Shown: positions 1 to 7,055 of the stretch, piece after piece
Layout: every line of letters begins with the position of its first letter
How positions within the stretch are numbered: position 1 is the first letter of the stretch
Origin: Actinomycetota bacterium
GTDB taxonomy: Bacteria > Actinomycetota > Humimicrobiia > Humimicrobiales > Humimicrobiaceae
Assembly (NCBI GenBank): GCA_022865545.1
Contig: JALHTA010000080.1
Coordinates: 1-9,955 of the forward strand
Reading direction: 5' to 3'
Length of the DNA: 9,955 nt
The notes under the pieces: model-generated
Seen by the model: only the letters and a program-made list of their open reading frames with translations
What the model was told of the DNA's origin: nothing
The model's database searches: none
Program-made: the position numbers and the translations under genes

Positions 1-117
1 CTTTATGTTAAGACGAGGATCGTCTTTCCGGAGAAGATGAACTCAAAACAGAAGAAAAAATATGAGGAGTTTTTAAAAGATTATGATGAAAATCCGAGAG
101 ATAATATTATTGTTTAA
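1..117 (+). CDS. dnaJ: DnaJ-type co-chaperone, C-terminal fragment (5' end outside window)
   Basis: The window opens inside a reading frame of 38 codons that ends with TAA. The visible peptide starts LYVKTRIVFPEKM, runs through a Lys/Glu-rich helix (residues 14-26 of the fragment) and ends in a short acidic and Asn-rich tail. A hydrophobic strand, a 'P-K/E-K' turn and then a 'KQKKKYEEFLKDY' helix is the pattern at the end of the second substrate-binding beta domain of DnaJ/CbpA proteins, usually written G-D-L-Y-V-x-V-x-V-x-x-P-x-x-L. DnaJ delivers unfolded proteins to DnaK and stimulates its ATPase, and DnaK/DnaJ works with ClpB, whose gene follows after 87 bp. Neither the J domain nor any Cys-rich zinc region is in view, so type I DnaJ and type II CbpA cannot be separated. 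The family call rests on this short tail plus its position before clpB. Confidence 0.62.
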   Translation, partial: LYVKTRIVFPEKMNSKQKKKYEEFLKDYDENPRDNIIV

Positions 118-149
118 ATAAATGAAATAGATGATTACTACACTAATAA

Positions 150-193
150 AATAAAGAGAAAATAAAGAGAAAGTAAAGCGATAATAAAGAGGT
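150..193 (+). repeat. Four head-to-tail 11-bp repeats in the clpB leader
   Basis: Four 11-bp units lie in perfect register: 150-160 AATAAAGAGAA, 161-171 AATAAAGAGAA (identical), 172-182 AGTAAAGCGAT (four differences) and 183-193 AATAAAGAGGT (two differences). The last unit runs into the AGAGGTGA ribosome binding site of clpB. The unit length is close to one DNA helical turn. The array could be a duplication of the purine-rich ribosome-binding region, a site for a stress regulator, or a simple slippage product. No CIRCE (HrcA) or HAIR (HspR) inverted repeat was recognised in the 118-204 gap. Confidence 0.75.
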
Positions 194-195
194 GA
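188..195 (+). promoter_or_regulatory. Ribosome binding site of clpB
   Basis: AGAGGTGA is a strong match to the anti-Shine-Dalgarno sequence and sits 9 nt before the ATG at 205. It supports that start, as does the family-typical N-terminus [14 protein letters not shown]. It overlaps the final unit of the 11-bp tandem repeat. Confidence 0.8.
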
Positions 196-204
196 TTTAT
201 ATAA

Positions 205-2811
205 ATGCAATTTGATAAATTTACATTGAAATCCCAGGAAGCATTGTCTGATGCACGGAGCATTGCATCAGAAAACGGGCACCAGAGCATAGAGGATGTT
301 CATATTATGTCTGCAATGCTAAAACAAAAGGATGGGATAATAATACCTGTTCTCCAGAAACTGGAAGTAGACCCGGAGGATTTTAGGGCTAAAGTAGATA
401 GCCTGATAAAAAATACCCCCAAAGTCACTGGAGGAGCGGCACAGTTGTATATCAGCAATGATCTTAATAATATACTTGATGATTCTTTCAAGGAAGCACT
501 CCAGTTAAAGGATGAGTATGTCTCTACCGAGCACATTCTCATATCAATGGCCCAGAGCAAGGGTAAAATCGGCGGACTACTCAAAGAATCTGGTGTGACA
601 AAGGATAGGATCTACCAGATACTTGTAGAGATCAGGGGCAGTCAAAGGATCACGGATCAGAATCCCGAGGATAAGTACCAGGCTCTGCAAAAATTTGGAA
701 AGGATATTACAGAACTTGCCAGGAAAGGAAAACTAGATCCTGTGATCGGCAGGGACGAGGAGATTAGAAGGGTTATACAGGTCCTTTCAAGGAGGACAAA
801 AAATAATCCTGTGCTGATCGGTGAGCCCGGAGTAGGAAAAACGGCTATCGTAGAGGGACTTGCCAATAGGGTGGTCTCGGGTGATATTCCCGAGGGACTA
901 AAAGGTAAAAAAATAATAGCCCTGGACATGGGTGCCCTTATAGCAGGAGCAAAATACAGGGGAGAGTTTGAAGACAGGCTAAAGGCAGTACTGAAAGAAG
1001 TAGCCAAAGCCGAAGGAGGGATAATACTATTCCTGGATGAACTTCATACAATTGTGGGAGCAGGAGCTGCCGAAGGAGCAGTAGATGCTTCCAATATGCT
1101 AAAACCGATGCTTGCCAGGGGAGAACTTCATGCAATCGGGGCGACTACTCTTGATGAGTATAGGAAATATATTGAAAAGGATGCGGCACTCGAAAGAAGG
1201 TTTCAACCTGTACAGGTAAATGAACCATCTGTTGAAGACACAATATCGATCTTGAGGGGGCTCAGGGAAAAATATGAAGTCCACCACGGGGTCAGGATAC
1301 AGGATGCAGCCCTGATTTCCGCAGCAATACTTTCCGACAGGTATATTTCTGACAGGTTTTTACCGGATAAGGCTATCGACCTGATCGATGAAGCAGCCTC
1401 CAAGCTAAGGATAGAAATAGACAGCATGCCTTCAGAAATAGATGAGGTAGAGAGAAAGATAAAGCAGGGCGAGATAGAGATACAGGCCCTGAAAAAGGAA
1501 AAGGACAAAGCTTCAAAAGATAGGTTGGAAAAGATCAAAAAGCAGCTTGCCGGGCTAAAAGAGACAAGTGATTCCATGAAAGTCCACTGGCAGCAGGAAA
1601 AAGACATTATCTCAAAGATCAGGAGCCTTAAAGAAGAAATAGAGAGGACAAGGATAGAATCCGAGCAGGCAGAAAGGGATGCGGATCTTGCAAAAGCTGC
1701 AGAACTAAAATATGGAAAACTTCTGGAACTGTCAAAAAAGATCGAAGAAGAGAATAAGAATCTTGAGAAGCTCCAGAAAGAAAAGAAGATGCTCAAAGAA
1801 GAAGTGGACGATGAAGACATAGCAGAGACAGTGGCAAAGTGGACAGGGATACCTGTTACCAGGCTTATGGAAGCGGAGATCGAAAAACTTGTTCATATGG
1901 AAGACAGATTGGGGCAGAGAGTTATAGGACAGGAAGAGGCAATAACTGTAATCTCAAATGCTATAAGAAGGGCAAGGGCAGGACTACAGGATCCTAATAG
2001 ACCCATTGGTTCATTTATATTCTTAGGTCCTACTGGTGTAGGAAAGACTGAGCTCTCAAAAGCTCTTGCAGAATTTTTATTTGATGATGATAGAGCCATG
2101 ATCCGGGTAGACATGTCTGAATATATGGAAAAGCATACTGTTTCAAGACTAATAGGGGCTCCACCTGGATATGTGGGTTATGAGGAAGGCGGGTATCTTA
2201 CAGAGGCTGTAAGGAGAAAACCCTATAGCGTGATACTCCTTGATGAGATAGAAAAGGCTCATAGTGATATATTTAATATACTTCTCCAGATCATGGATGA
2301 CGGCAGACTGACGGACGGCCATGGACGTACAGTGGATTTTAAAAATACAGTGATCATCATGACCTCAAATATAGGGAGCCAATGGATAACTGAGCTAGGA
2401 GAAAAAGATGAGAAAGAGATGAATAGGAGAATAGATGAGGCGATGAAAAATAGTTTCAAACCGGAATTTCTAAACCGTGTTGATGATACTATTATATTCC
2501 ACAGGCTGGGAATAGAAGAGATCGAAAAGATCGTAAATATACAGATAGAGGACCTTGGTAAAATACTATCTGGCAGGAAACTATTTGTTGAGATCTCAGG
2601 CAATGCCAGAAAGCTTCTGGCGAAAGAAGGTTTTGACCCGGTATATGGTGCAAGGCCCTTAAAAAGGGTGATCCAGAATGAAGTTCAGAATAAGCTGGCT
2701 ATCAAGCTTCTGAACGGGGAAATAAAAGAGGGTGACACTGTATCTATTGATGTCACCGGTCCCGAGGGAAGGGCGCTTGAATTCAAAACAAAACAATCAC
2801 GGGAAGCATAA
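205..2811 (+). CDS. clpB: ATP-dependent protein disaggregase ClpB (Hsp100)
   Basis: ClpB is a cytoplasmic hexameric AAA+ machine that pulls polypeptides out of aggregates and refolds them with DnaK/DnaJ. At 868 residues it has the usual family length and complete architecture. The N-terminal Clp_N repeats span about 1-145. Nucleotide-binding domain 1 has Walker A GEPGVGKT (206-213), pore loop GAKYRGEFE (248-256, Tyr251), Walker B ILFLDE (274-279) and arginine fingers R331/R332. The long coiled-coil middle domain (about 405-530), rich in Lys/Glu with HWQQEK at 461-466, separates ClpB from ClpA and ClpC. Domain 2 has Walker A GPTGVGKT (608-615), pore loop GYVGYEEGG (655-663), Walker B VILLDE (676-681), FLNR (755-758) and sensor-2 GARPLKR (815-821). 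No ClpP-binding IGL/IGF loop was seen, so this is a disaggregase rather than a protease subunit. The stop overlaps the next start (TAATG). Confidence 0.98.
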   Translation: MQFDKFTLKSQEALSDARSIASENGHQSIEDVHIMSAMLKQKDGIIIPVLQKLEVDPEDFRAKVDSLIKNTPKVTGGAAQLYISNDLNNILDDSFKEALQLKDEYVSTEHILISMAQSKGKIGGLLKESGVTKDRIYQILVEIRGSQRITDQNPEDKYQALQKFGKDITELARKGKLDPVIGRDEEIRRVIQVLSRRTKNNPVLIGEPGVGKTAIVEGLANRVVSGDIPEGLKGKKIIALDMGALIAGAKYRGEFEDRLKAVLKEVAKAEGGIILFLDELHTIVGAGAAEGAVDASNMLKPMLARGELHAIGATTLDEYRKYIEKDAALERRFQPVQVNEPSVEDTISILRGLREKYEVHHGVRIQDAALISAAILSDRYISDRFLPDKAIDLIDEAASKLRIEIDSMPSEIDEVERKIKQGEIEIQALKKEKDKASKDRLEKIKKQLAGLKETSDSMKVHWQQEKDIISKIRSLKEEIERTRIESEQAERDADLAKAAELKYGKLLELSKKIEEENKNLEKLQKEKKMLKEEVDDEDIAETVAKWTGIPVTRLMEAEIEKLVHMEDRLGQRVIGQEEAITVISNAIRRARAGLQDPNRPIGSFIFLGPTGVGKTELSKALAEFLFDDDRAMIRVDMSEYMEKHTVSRLIGAPPGYVGYEEGGYLTEAVRRKPYSVILLDEIEKAHSDIFNILLQIMDDGRLTDGHGRTVDFKNTVIIMTSNIGSQWITELGEKDEKEMNRRIDEAMKNSFKPEFLNRVDDTIIFHRLGIEEIEKIVNIQIEDLGKILSGRKLFVEISGNARKLLAKEGFDPVYGARPLKRVIQNEVQNKLAIKLLNGEIKEGDTVSIDVTGPEGRALEFKTKQSREA

Positions 2812-3728
2812 TGGAAAATGATATTGTAGTCGAAGTAAAGGACCTAAAGAAAACATATGGAGATACTATAGCTGTTGATGGAATATCATTTAATATTAAA
2901 AAGGGTGAAATATTCGGTCTCCTGGGACCCAATGGGGCAGGGAAGACGACTACACTGGAGTGTATTGAAGGACTTAGAAAGCCTGATGGCGGTTCTTTTA
3001 GCCTGATGGGACTAAGCCCTGACCATGGTCATATTAATATGCAGAATATGATCGGGGTCCAACTGCAGGTATCAGGACTTCCCGGGACCATGCGGGCAGA
3101 TGAGGCTATGAATTTTTTTTGTGCATACCATGGAGTAGCGCCAAGAAATGATATATTGGAAAGACTTGGTCTTGTAGAAAAAATAAATACACAATACCAG
3201 TTCCTTTCTACCGGCCAGCAGAGGAGGCTGGCACTGGCACTTGCTTTGGCCCATGAACCCCCGGTCCTCATCCTTGATGAACCTACGGCAGGACTTGATG
3301 TCGGGTCAAGGGTAGAACTTCATAATATTATGGAGGAGCTTAAAGGAGCAGGTACCACTATTTTGCTTGCAACCCACGATATGGCTGAGGCAGAAAAGAT
3401 GTCAAACCGTGTAGCTATTTTACTTAATGGAAGGATAGTGGCGACTGGAACACCGAAAGAAATTACAGCCACTGGCGCAGGCCTTACAAGGATAACTGTT
3501 CAGGTCAAAGGTTCAAGCCTTTCAAATATGACCGGTAAATTTCCAAAAGTAATAAAATCTACAAACAGGGACGGATATGTGGTCTACTTCAGCTCAGATG
3601 CAGGCACAACAGTCTCTGCAATAATCAAATATATATCAGAAAAAAATGATGAACTTATCGATCTAAGGGTTGAGAGGCCATCACTTGAAGAGCGTTTCCT
3701 GGAAATAACAAGTAATGGAGCTAACTAA
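2811..3728 (+). CDS. ABC-2 type transporter, ATP-binding protein
   Basis: This is the cytoplasmic ATPase subunit of an ABC exporter of the drug, polysaccharide or natural-product type. It has 305 residues, typical for DrrA/CcmA-like proteins. Visible motifs are Walker A GPNGAGKT (39-46), the Q-loop in IGVQLQ (Gln86), a signature motif LSTGQQRR (132-139), Walker B VLILDEP (152-158), D-loop GLD (161-163) and switch His189 in LATHD. The roughly 80-residue C-terminal extension ends in PSLEERFLEIT, a hallmark of ABC-2 partner ATPases. The signature has Thr where LSGGQ normally has its first Gly. The ATG lies inside the clpB stop (TAATG), a 1-nt overlap that implies translational coupling, and the permease begins straight after the stop. 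The substrate cannot be read from the sequence. Confidence 0.95.
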   Translation: MENDIVVEVKDLKKTYGDTIAVDGISFNIKKGEIFGLLGPNGAGKTTTLECIEGLRKPDGGSFSLMGLSPDHGHINMQNMIGVQLQVSGLPGTMRADEAMNFFCAYHGVAPRNDILERLGLVEKINTQYQFLSTGQQRRLALALALAHEPPVLILDEPTAGLDVGSRVELHNIMEELKGAGTTILLATHDMAEAEKMSNRVAILLNGRIVATGTPKEITATGAGLTRITVQVKGSSLSNMTGKFPKVIKSTNRDGYVVYFSSDAGTTVSAIIKYISEKNDELIDLRVERPSLEERFLEITSNGAN

Positions 3729-4541
3729 ATGAAAGCATTTAAAAATCATTTTGCATTCGAGTTTAAAACCGGTATAAGGGACAAGAATCTACTGCTCCTA
3801 AATTACCTTTTCCCTTTGGGTTTTTATGTGCTGATAAGTGTACTTATGGTAAATATAAATCCGGTTTTTACTGAGACACTCATTCCCGCCATGATACTTA
3901 TCTCTATCCTGGCAAGCACCTTACTGGGACTGCCGGATCCTTTTGTAAAAATGAGGGAAGCGGGGATTTTCAGGAGTTATAAGGTCAATGGTGTCCCGGC
4001 CTCATCAATTGTGATAATACCGCCCCTGACTATAATACTGCATATGATACTAGTATCGATTATAATAGTTTCGACAGCATTTATATTTTTTGATGCACCC
4101 CTACCTCTTAATTGGATCAACTTCTTACTAGTATTCATACTGACTTTATTTGCTTGTACCGGATTAGGGGTGTTGATCGGCGTGGCATCTTCAAATACGC
4201 GCGCAACAGTCTTATGGTCACAGTTGTTTTTTCTTCCTTCGATGATGATCGGGGGCTTTTTTATACCAGCTCAAATGCTTCCATCAGCAATCAAGAGGAT
4301 AAGCATGCTTCTTCCGGTGACTCACTCATTTAACCTTTTCAAATATTTTTCATACCAACAATATCTGGGATATGATCCTCTATGGTCCATTCTGGTCTTA
4401 TTTGCAGGAGGGATCATAGCCTTTAGTCTTGCTATATTCCTATTTAACTGGGATAGCAAGAACAATACCAGGAGGGGACATCCTGCATTAGCATTTCTTG
4501 TCATGGTGCCTTATATAGCAGGCGCAATTTTTCTATCTTGA
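3729..4541 (+). CDS. ABC-2 type transporter, membrane permease
   Basis: This 270-residue integral membrane protein is the channel-forming partner of the ATPase encoded directly upstream; the ATG follows the TAA with no spacer. A basic and amphipathic N-terminus (about 1-20) precedes hydrophobic segments near 21-42, 50-68, 93-120, 129-152, 162-182, 218-240 and 251-269. The LPVTHSFNLFKY stretch (195-206), after a re-entrant-looking GGFFIPAQMLP loop, is characteristic of the ABC-2 membrane family. Six spans are usual; here a seventh hydrophobic segment appears to follow a basic, polar loop (NWDSKNNTRRGH, 240-251), which could put the C-terminus on the opposite face. Substrate unknown; export of a lipid, peptide, antibiotic or glycan are all possible. 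No hairpin terminator is evident after the stop. Confidence 0.92.
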   Translation: MKAFKNHFAFEFKTGIRDKNLLLLNYLFPLGFYVLISVLMVNINPVFTETLIPAMILISILASTLLGLPDPFVKMREAGIFRSYKVNGVPASSIVIIPPLTIILHMILVSIIIVSTAFIFFDAPLPLNWINFLLVFILTLFACTGLGVLIGVASSNTRATVLWSQLFFLPSMMIGGFFIPAQMLPSAIKRISMLLPVTHSFNLFKYFSYQQYLGYDPLWSILVLFAGGIIAFSLAIFLFNWDSKNNTRRGHPALAFLVMVPYIAGAIFLS

Positions 4542-4603
4542 AGTAGTGTAAATTGATAACTGCTGAAATATATATAGATATTGGTAACCCGCATAAATAT
4601 TTG

Positions 4604-4632
4604 TTGGAACCAGAACAGTAATAATGTACTAT
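4604..4632 (+). promoter_or_regulatory. Possible sigma70-type promoter for the dehydrogenase/kinase operon
   Basis: TTGGAA (4604-4609) and TACTAT (4627-4632) each match the -35 and -10 consensus at four of six positions and are separated by exactly 17 bp. Transcription would begin near 4639, about 44 nt before the ATG at 4683. The -10 hexamer lies inside the first palindrome (4617-4636), the geometry of a repressible promoter. In such AT-rich DNA a match of this quality can arise by chance. Confidence 0.35.
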
Positions 4633-4636
4633 TACT
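4617..4636. repeat. 20-bp inverted repeat, candidate operator 1
   Basis: The arms AGTAATA (4617-4623) and TATTACT (4630-4636) are exact inverted copies around a 6-nt centre; 16 of 20 positions are symmetric overall. The arms are too AT-rich and lack a trailing T-run, so this is not a standard terminator. Its position over the proposed -10 element and next to a second palindrome favours a protein-binding site. The regulator is not encoded in the window. Confidence 0.6.
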
Positions 4637-4656
4637 AAACAAATTAAAAATTGTTT
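4637..4656. repeat. 20-bp inverted repeat, candidate operator 2
   Basis: AAACAA (4637-4642) and TTGTTT (4651-4656) are exact inverted arms around an 8-nt A/T centre that contains two more symmetric pairs, giving 16 of 20 symmetric positions. It directly abuts the first 20-bp palindrome, so the two form a tandem pair over the likely transcription start of the operon. Low sequence complexity makes chance symmetry a real alternative. Confidence 0.45.
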
Positions 4657-4672
4657 AAAAGGTTCTATTGTT

Positions 4673-4679
4673 AGGAGAG
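4673..4679 (+). promoter_or_regulatory. Ribosome binding site that selects the ATG at 4683
   Basis: AGGAGAG lies just ahead of the ATG at 4683, with 5 nt between AGGAG and the start. The frame stays open upstream to a TTG at 4668, which is preceded only by a weaker AAAAGG (4657-4662). If TTG were used, AGGAGAG would lie inside the coding region, so the ATG is preferred. Confidence 0.7.
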
Positions 4680-4682
4680 ACT

Positions 4683-7022
4683 ATGGTCAAAGAAATCAAA
4701 TCAATTTTCGAATGTAAAAAAGACAGTCTAAAGTTCAAGACAATCCCTGTCTGCAGCTACGGGAAATCCCTTGATGATGAAATAGCTGGGGGCAGTATTA
4801 CCAGAAAAAAAGCACTGGATCTCCTGGAGCATATGTATATGATAAGAACCCTGGAAGATATGCTAGAACAGATAAAATTAGGTCTGTATAAGTCTTTACC
4901 AAAATTTAACTATGTGGGTCCTACACACCTCTCCATCGGGCAGGAGGCAACTGCAGCAGGTTCTGTATGGGCTATTGGAATAGATGACTATATTACAAGT
5001 TCCCACAGAGGCCACGGTGATGCCATGGCCAAAGGCTGCAGCATGATAAAACTTATGAGTGACAAAAGCCTACTGAAGCTTCTAACCTCAAGACAACAAT
5101 ACCTTGAGGTCATAGGGGAGGACTTCTCAGAAGGTGACTCCAGAGAGAAGCTGGAGGAAAAAGCACTTAAAATTCATACATATAGGATGATAGCAGAGCT
5201 TTTCGGTAAAGCCCACGGCTACTGTAGGGGAGTAGGTGGAGGTATGCATATTGCTGACTTCGAACTTGGTCACCTTGGAGCCAATGCCATAGTGGGAGGT
5301 CATGTACCTATTGCAGCAGGTGCTGCCATGTCAGTAAGATATAGGCAAGACAAAAACCTGGTACTGTGTCTTGCAGGAGACGGGTCGTTTAGTAATGGTG
5401 CAGTACTTGAATCACTGAACATAGCCACTATGGCCCAGTTTAAGAATGGGCTTATGGGCAGGAAGTTCGGGCTACCCATTATCTTTGGTATCGTAAATAA
5501 CCAGTATGCCATGTCTGGCCAGTCTGTAGGAGAAATAACAGGTATTGATTTTATGGCCAGAAGGGCTGCAGGATTTGATACCGGACTCATGCATGCAGAG
5601 GTAGTAGACGGTATGGACGTGCTGGCTGTAGCCGATTCAGTAAAAAGAGCAAAAGATATAATAAAAAAAGGGGATGGTCCGGTACTGCTGGAGTTTATGA
5701 CCTACCGTTATAAGGGCCATAGCCTCTCAGATCCACTGACCTACCGTGACCGTGAAGAACTGGCCCAGTGGAGGGCCAGGGATGCGATTTCCACATATGA
5801 GGAAAAACTTAAAAAAGCAAAGTTTCCAACAGACCAGGGGTCAAAGATAACCGAAAAGGATATAAAAGACCTGAGCAAAAAAGTAAGCGACAGAAATGCC
5901 GCCATGGCGGTCTATGCAGCAGCTGCAGATTATCCCAAAGACAGCAGTATGCTTGCCCATCTCTTCTCATCTAAAACCGAAGACAAGGTACCAAAAGAGT
6001 ATTCCAATCCCAAACCCGCCTCCCCTCTGCCAAAATACAAAAGAGATGATAAGGGTCAGATAAATGCACGAATTGCGGTAAGGGAAGCGATCATAGAAGA
6101 AATGGCAAGAGACAGAAGGGTAATTACTTTTGGTGAAGATATTGCCGACTATGGCGGAGCTTTCGGAGTGACAAATGACCTTTTAAAGACTTTCTCCCGG
6201 GACAGGGTCTTCAATATATCTATCTCTGAAGCAGGTATGGTAGGGGCCGCGGTTGGTATGGCAATGACTGGTCTTAGACCAATTGTAGAGATAATGTACA
6301 ATGATTTTATCATGCAGGCCCTGGGCCAGATCGGAAACCAGGCAGCCAAATGGAGCTATATGTCCGGAGGCCAGATAAGTGTTCCCATGGTACTTAGAAC
6401 CACAATCGGAGGGGGGAAAGGCTATGCCGGACAGCATTCCCAGTCTCTTGAAGCCCTGGTAACTCATATACCCGGACTAAAGGTAGTGGCACCAGCTTCC
6501 GCCCATGACTTTAAGGGACTCTTAAAGTCAGCCATAAGGGATGAGAATCCGGTTATATTTTTTGAGCAGCAGCTTATTTATAATAGCCTTGGAGCAGTTC
6601 CCCAGGAAGAGTATCTTGTTCCAATAGGAAAGGCAAAAATACTCAGGCAAGGAAAAGATATAACAATTGTATGCTGGTCCTATATGGTGGAGCATTCACT
6701 TAAAGCAGCTGAAATACTTGAGGACCAGGGAATATCAGCAGAAGTTGTAGACATAAGGACGCTAATACCACTAGATATTGAAACCATTATAGCTTCTGTA
6801 AAAAAGACAGGAAAGGCAATAGTTACTTCCCAGGAAGTTACCCAGAGCGGTTTTGCCTCAGAGATCATAACCCAGATACAGGAGTCTTGCTTTGACTGGC
6901 TTGATGCACCTATCCAAAGGCTGGGAGCTCCCAATGGTATCCCGCCATCAGCAGAGAACCTGGAAAAACTGTTCCTGCCTGATGCAGAAAAACTGGTTAG
7001 AATAATCAAGGAAAAATATTAA
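4683..7022 (+). CDS. Fused alpha-beta E1 component of an acetoin/pyruvate-type ThDP-dependent dehydrogenase
   Basis: This 779-residue protein joins two subunits that are normally separate. The alpha-like half (about 40-375) has SSHRGHGDAMAKG (106-118), CRGVGGGMHIADFELGHLGAN (from 181), the ThDP/Mg motif starting GDGS (232-235) and closing NN (272-273), and YRYKGHSLSDP (342-352). A Lys-rich linker with a PASPLPKY stretch (about 376-452) leads to the beta-like half (about 461-779): FGEDIADYGGAFG (483-495, with the family's ThDP-activating Glu), SEAGMVGAAVGMAMTGLRP (515-533), AGQHSQSLEA (582-591) and a C-terminal transketolase-like domain. The motifs resemble AcoA and AcoB of acetoin dehydrogenase more than E. 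coli AceE. Relatives cleave acetoin or decarboxylate 2-oxoacids and pass the acyl group to lipoyl E2. No E2 or E3 is in view, and the neighbours are sugar-phosphate enzymes, so the substrate is open. Extra residues occur at about 119-167 and inside the ThDP motif. Start chosen by the AGGAGAG site; a TTG at 4668 would add five residues. Confidence 0.9.
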   Translation: MVKEIKSIFECKKDSLKFKTIPVCSYGKSLDDEIAGGSITRKKALDLLEHMYMIRTLEDMLEQIKLGLYKSLPKFNYVGPTHLSIGQEATAAGSVWAIGIDDYITSSHRGHGDAMAKGCSMIKLMSDKSLLKLLTSRQQYLEVIGEDFSEGDSREKLEEKALKIHTYRMIAELFGKAHGYCRGVGGGMHIADFELGHLGANAIVGGHVPIAAGAAMSVRYRQDKNLVLCLAGDGSFSNGAVLESLNIATMAQFKNGLMGRKFGLPIIFGIVNNQYAMSGQSVGEITGIDFMARRAAGFDTGLMHAEVVDGMDVLAVADSVKRAKDIIKKGDGPVLLEFMTYRYKGHSLSDPLTYRDREELAQWRARDAISTYEEKLKKAKFPTDQGSKITEKDIKDLSKKVSDRNAAMAVYAAAADYPKDSSMLAHLFSSKTEDKVPKEYSNPKPASPLPKYKRDDKGQINARIAVREAIIEEMARDRRVITFGEDIADYGGAFGVTNDLLKTFSRDRVFNISISEAGMVGAAVGMAMTGLRPIVEIMYNDFIMQALGQIGNQAAKWSYMSGGQISVPMVLRTTIGGGKGYAGQHSQSLEALVTHIPGLKVVAPASAHDFKGLLKSAIRDENPVIFFEQQLIYNSLGAVPQEEYLVPIGKAKILRQGKDITIVCWSYMVEHSLKAAEILEDQGISAEVVDIRTLIPLDIETIIASVKKTGKAIVTSQEVTQSGFASEIITQIQESCFDWLDAPIQRLGAPNGIPPSAENLEKLFLPDAEKLVRIIKEKY

Positions 7023-7044
7023 AATTATCAGTGCTGCAACTTAT

Positions 7045-7048
7045 AGGA
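7045..7048 (+). promoter_or_regulatory. Ribosome binding site that selects the ATG at 7056
   Basis: AGGA lies 7 nt before the ATG at 7056. An in-frame TTG at 7050 falls only 1 nt after this site and is too close to be the start, so the ATG is preferred. The 33-nt gap after the E1 gene contains no hairpin with a T-run, which supports read-through. Confidence 0.6.
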
Positions 7049-7055
7049 ATTGCAC

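Noticed and set aside
118..204. CIRCE or HAIR heat-shock operator upstream of clpB
   Set aside because: No 9-bp inverted TTAGCACTC-type or CTTGAGT-type repeat was found; only the 11-bp direct repeats are present.
300..1287. Several minus-strand open frames across the first half of clpB
   Set aside because: All are low-complexity antisense shadows of a clearly conserved gene, with no family motifs.
1203..1820. 205-codon open frame on the minus strand inside clpB
   Set aside because: It is the antisense of the Lys/Glu-rich coiled-coil middle domain, giving a Ser/Phe-rich product with no recognisable domain; clpB fully explains the region.
4112..4333. 73-codon plus-strand frame within the permease gene
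   Set aside because: It overlaps well-supported membrane-segment coding sequence in another frame and has no convincing ribosome binding site or motif.
4542..4616. Possible terminator after the permease gene
   Set aside because: No GC-rich stem followed by a T-run is present; only AT-rich sequence and a poor TTGATA/TAGATA promoter-like pair.
4624..4638. Mini-frame ATG TAC TAT TAC TAA (Met-Tyr-Tyr-Tyr) as a possible leader peptide for attenuation
   Set aside because: It falls inside the palindromes, has no Shine-Dalgarno sequence, would begin upstream of the proposed transcript start, and no alternative terminator hairpins follow.
5300..7009. Minus-strand open frames of up to 109 codons within the E1 fusion gene
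   Set aside because: They overlap strongly conserved ThDP-enzyme coding sequence and show no domain features of their own.
7023..7055. GTGC...GCAC inverted repeat between the E1 and MtlD-like genes
   Set aside because: Four-base arms (7031-7034 and 7052-7055) with a 17-nt spacer are too weak to support a structural or regulatory call.
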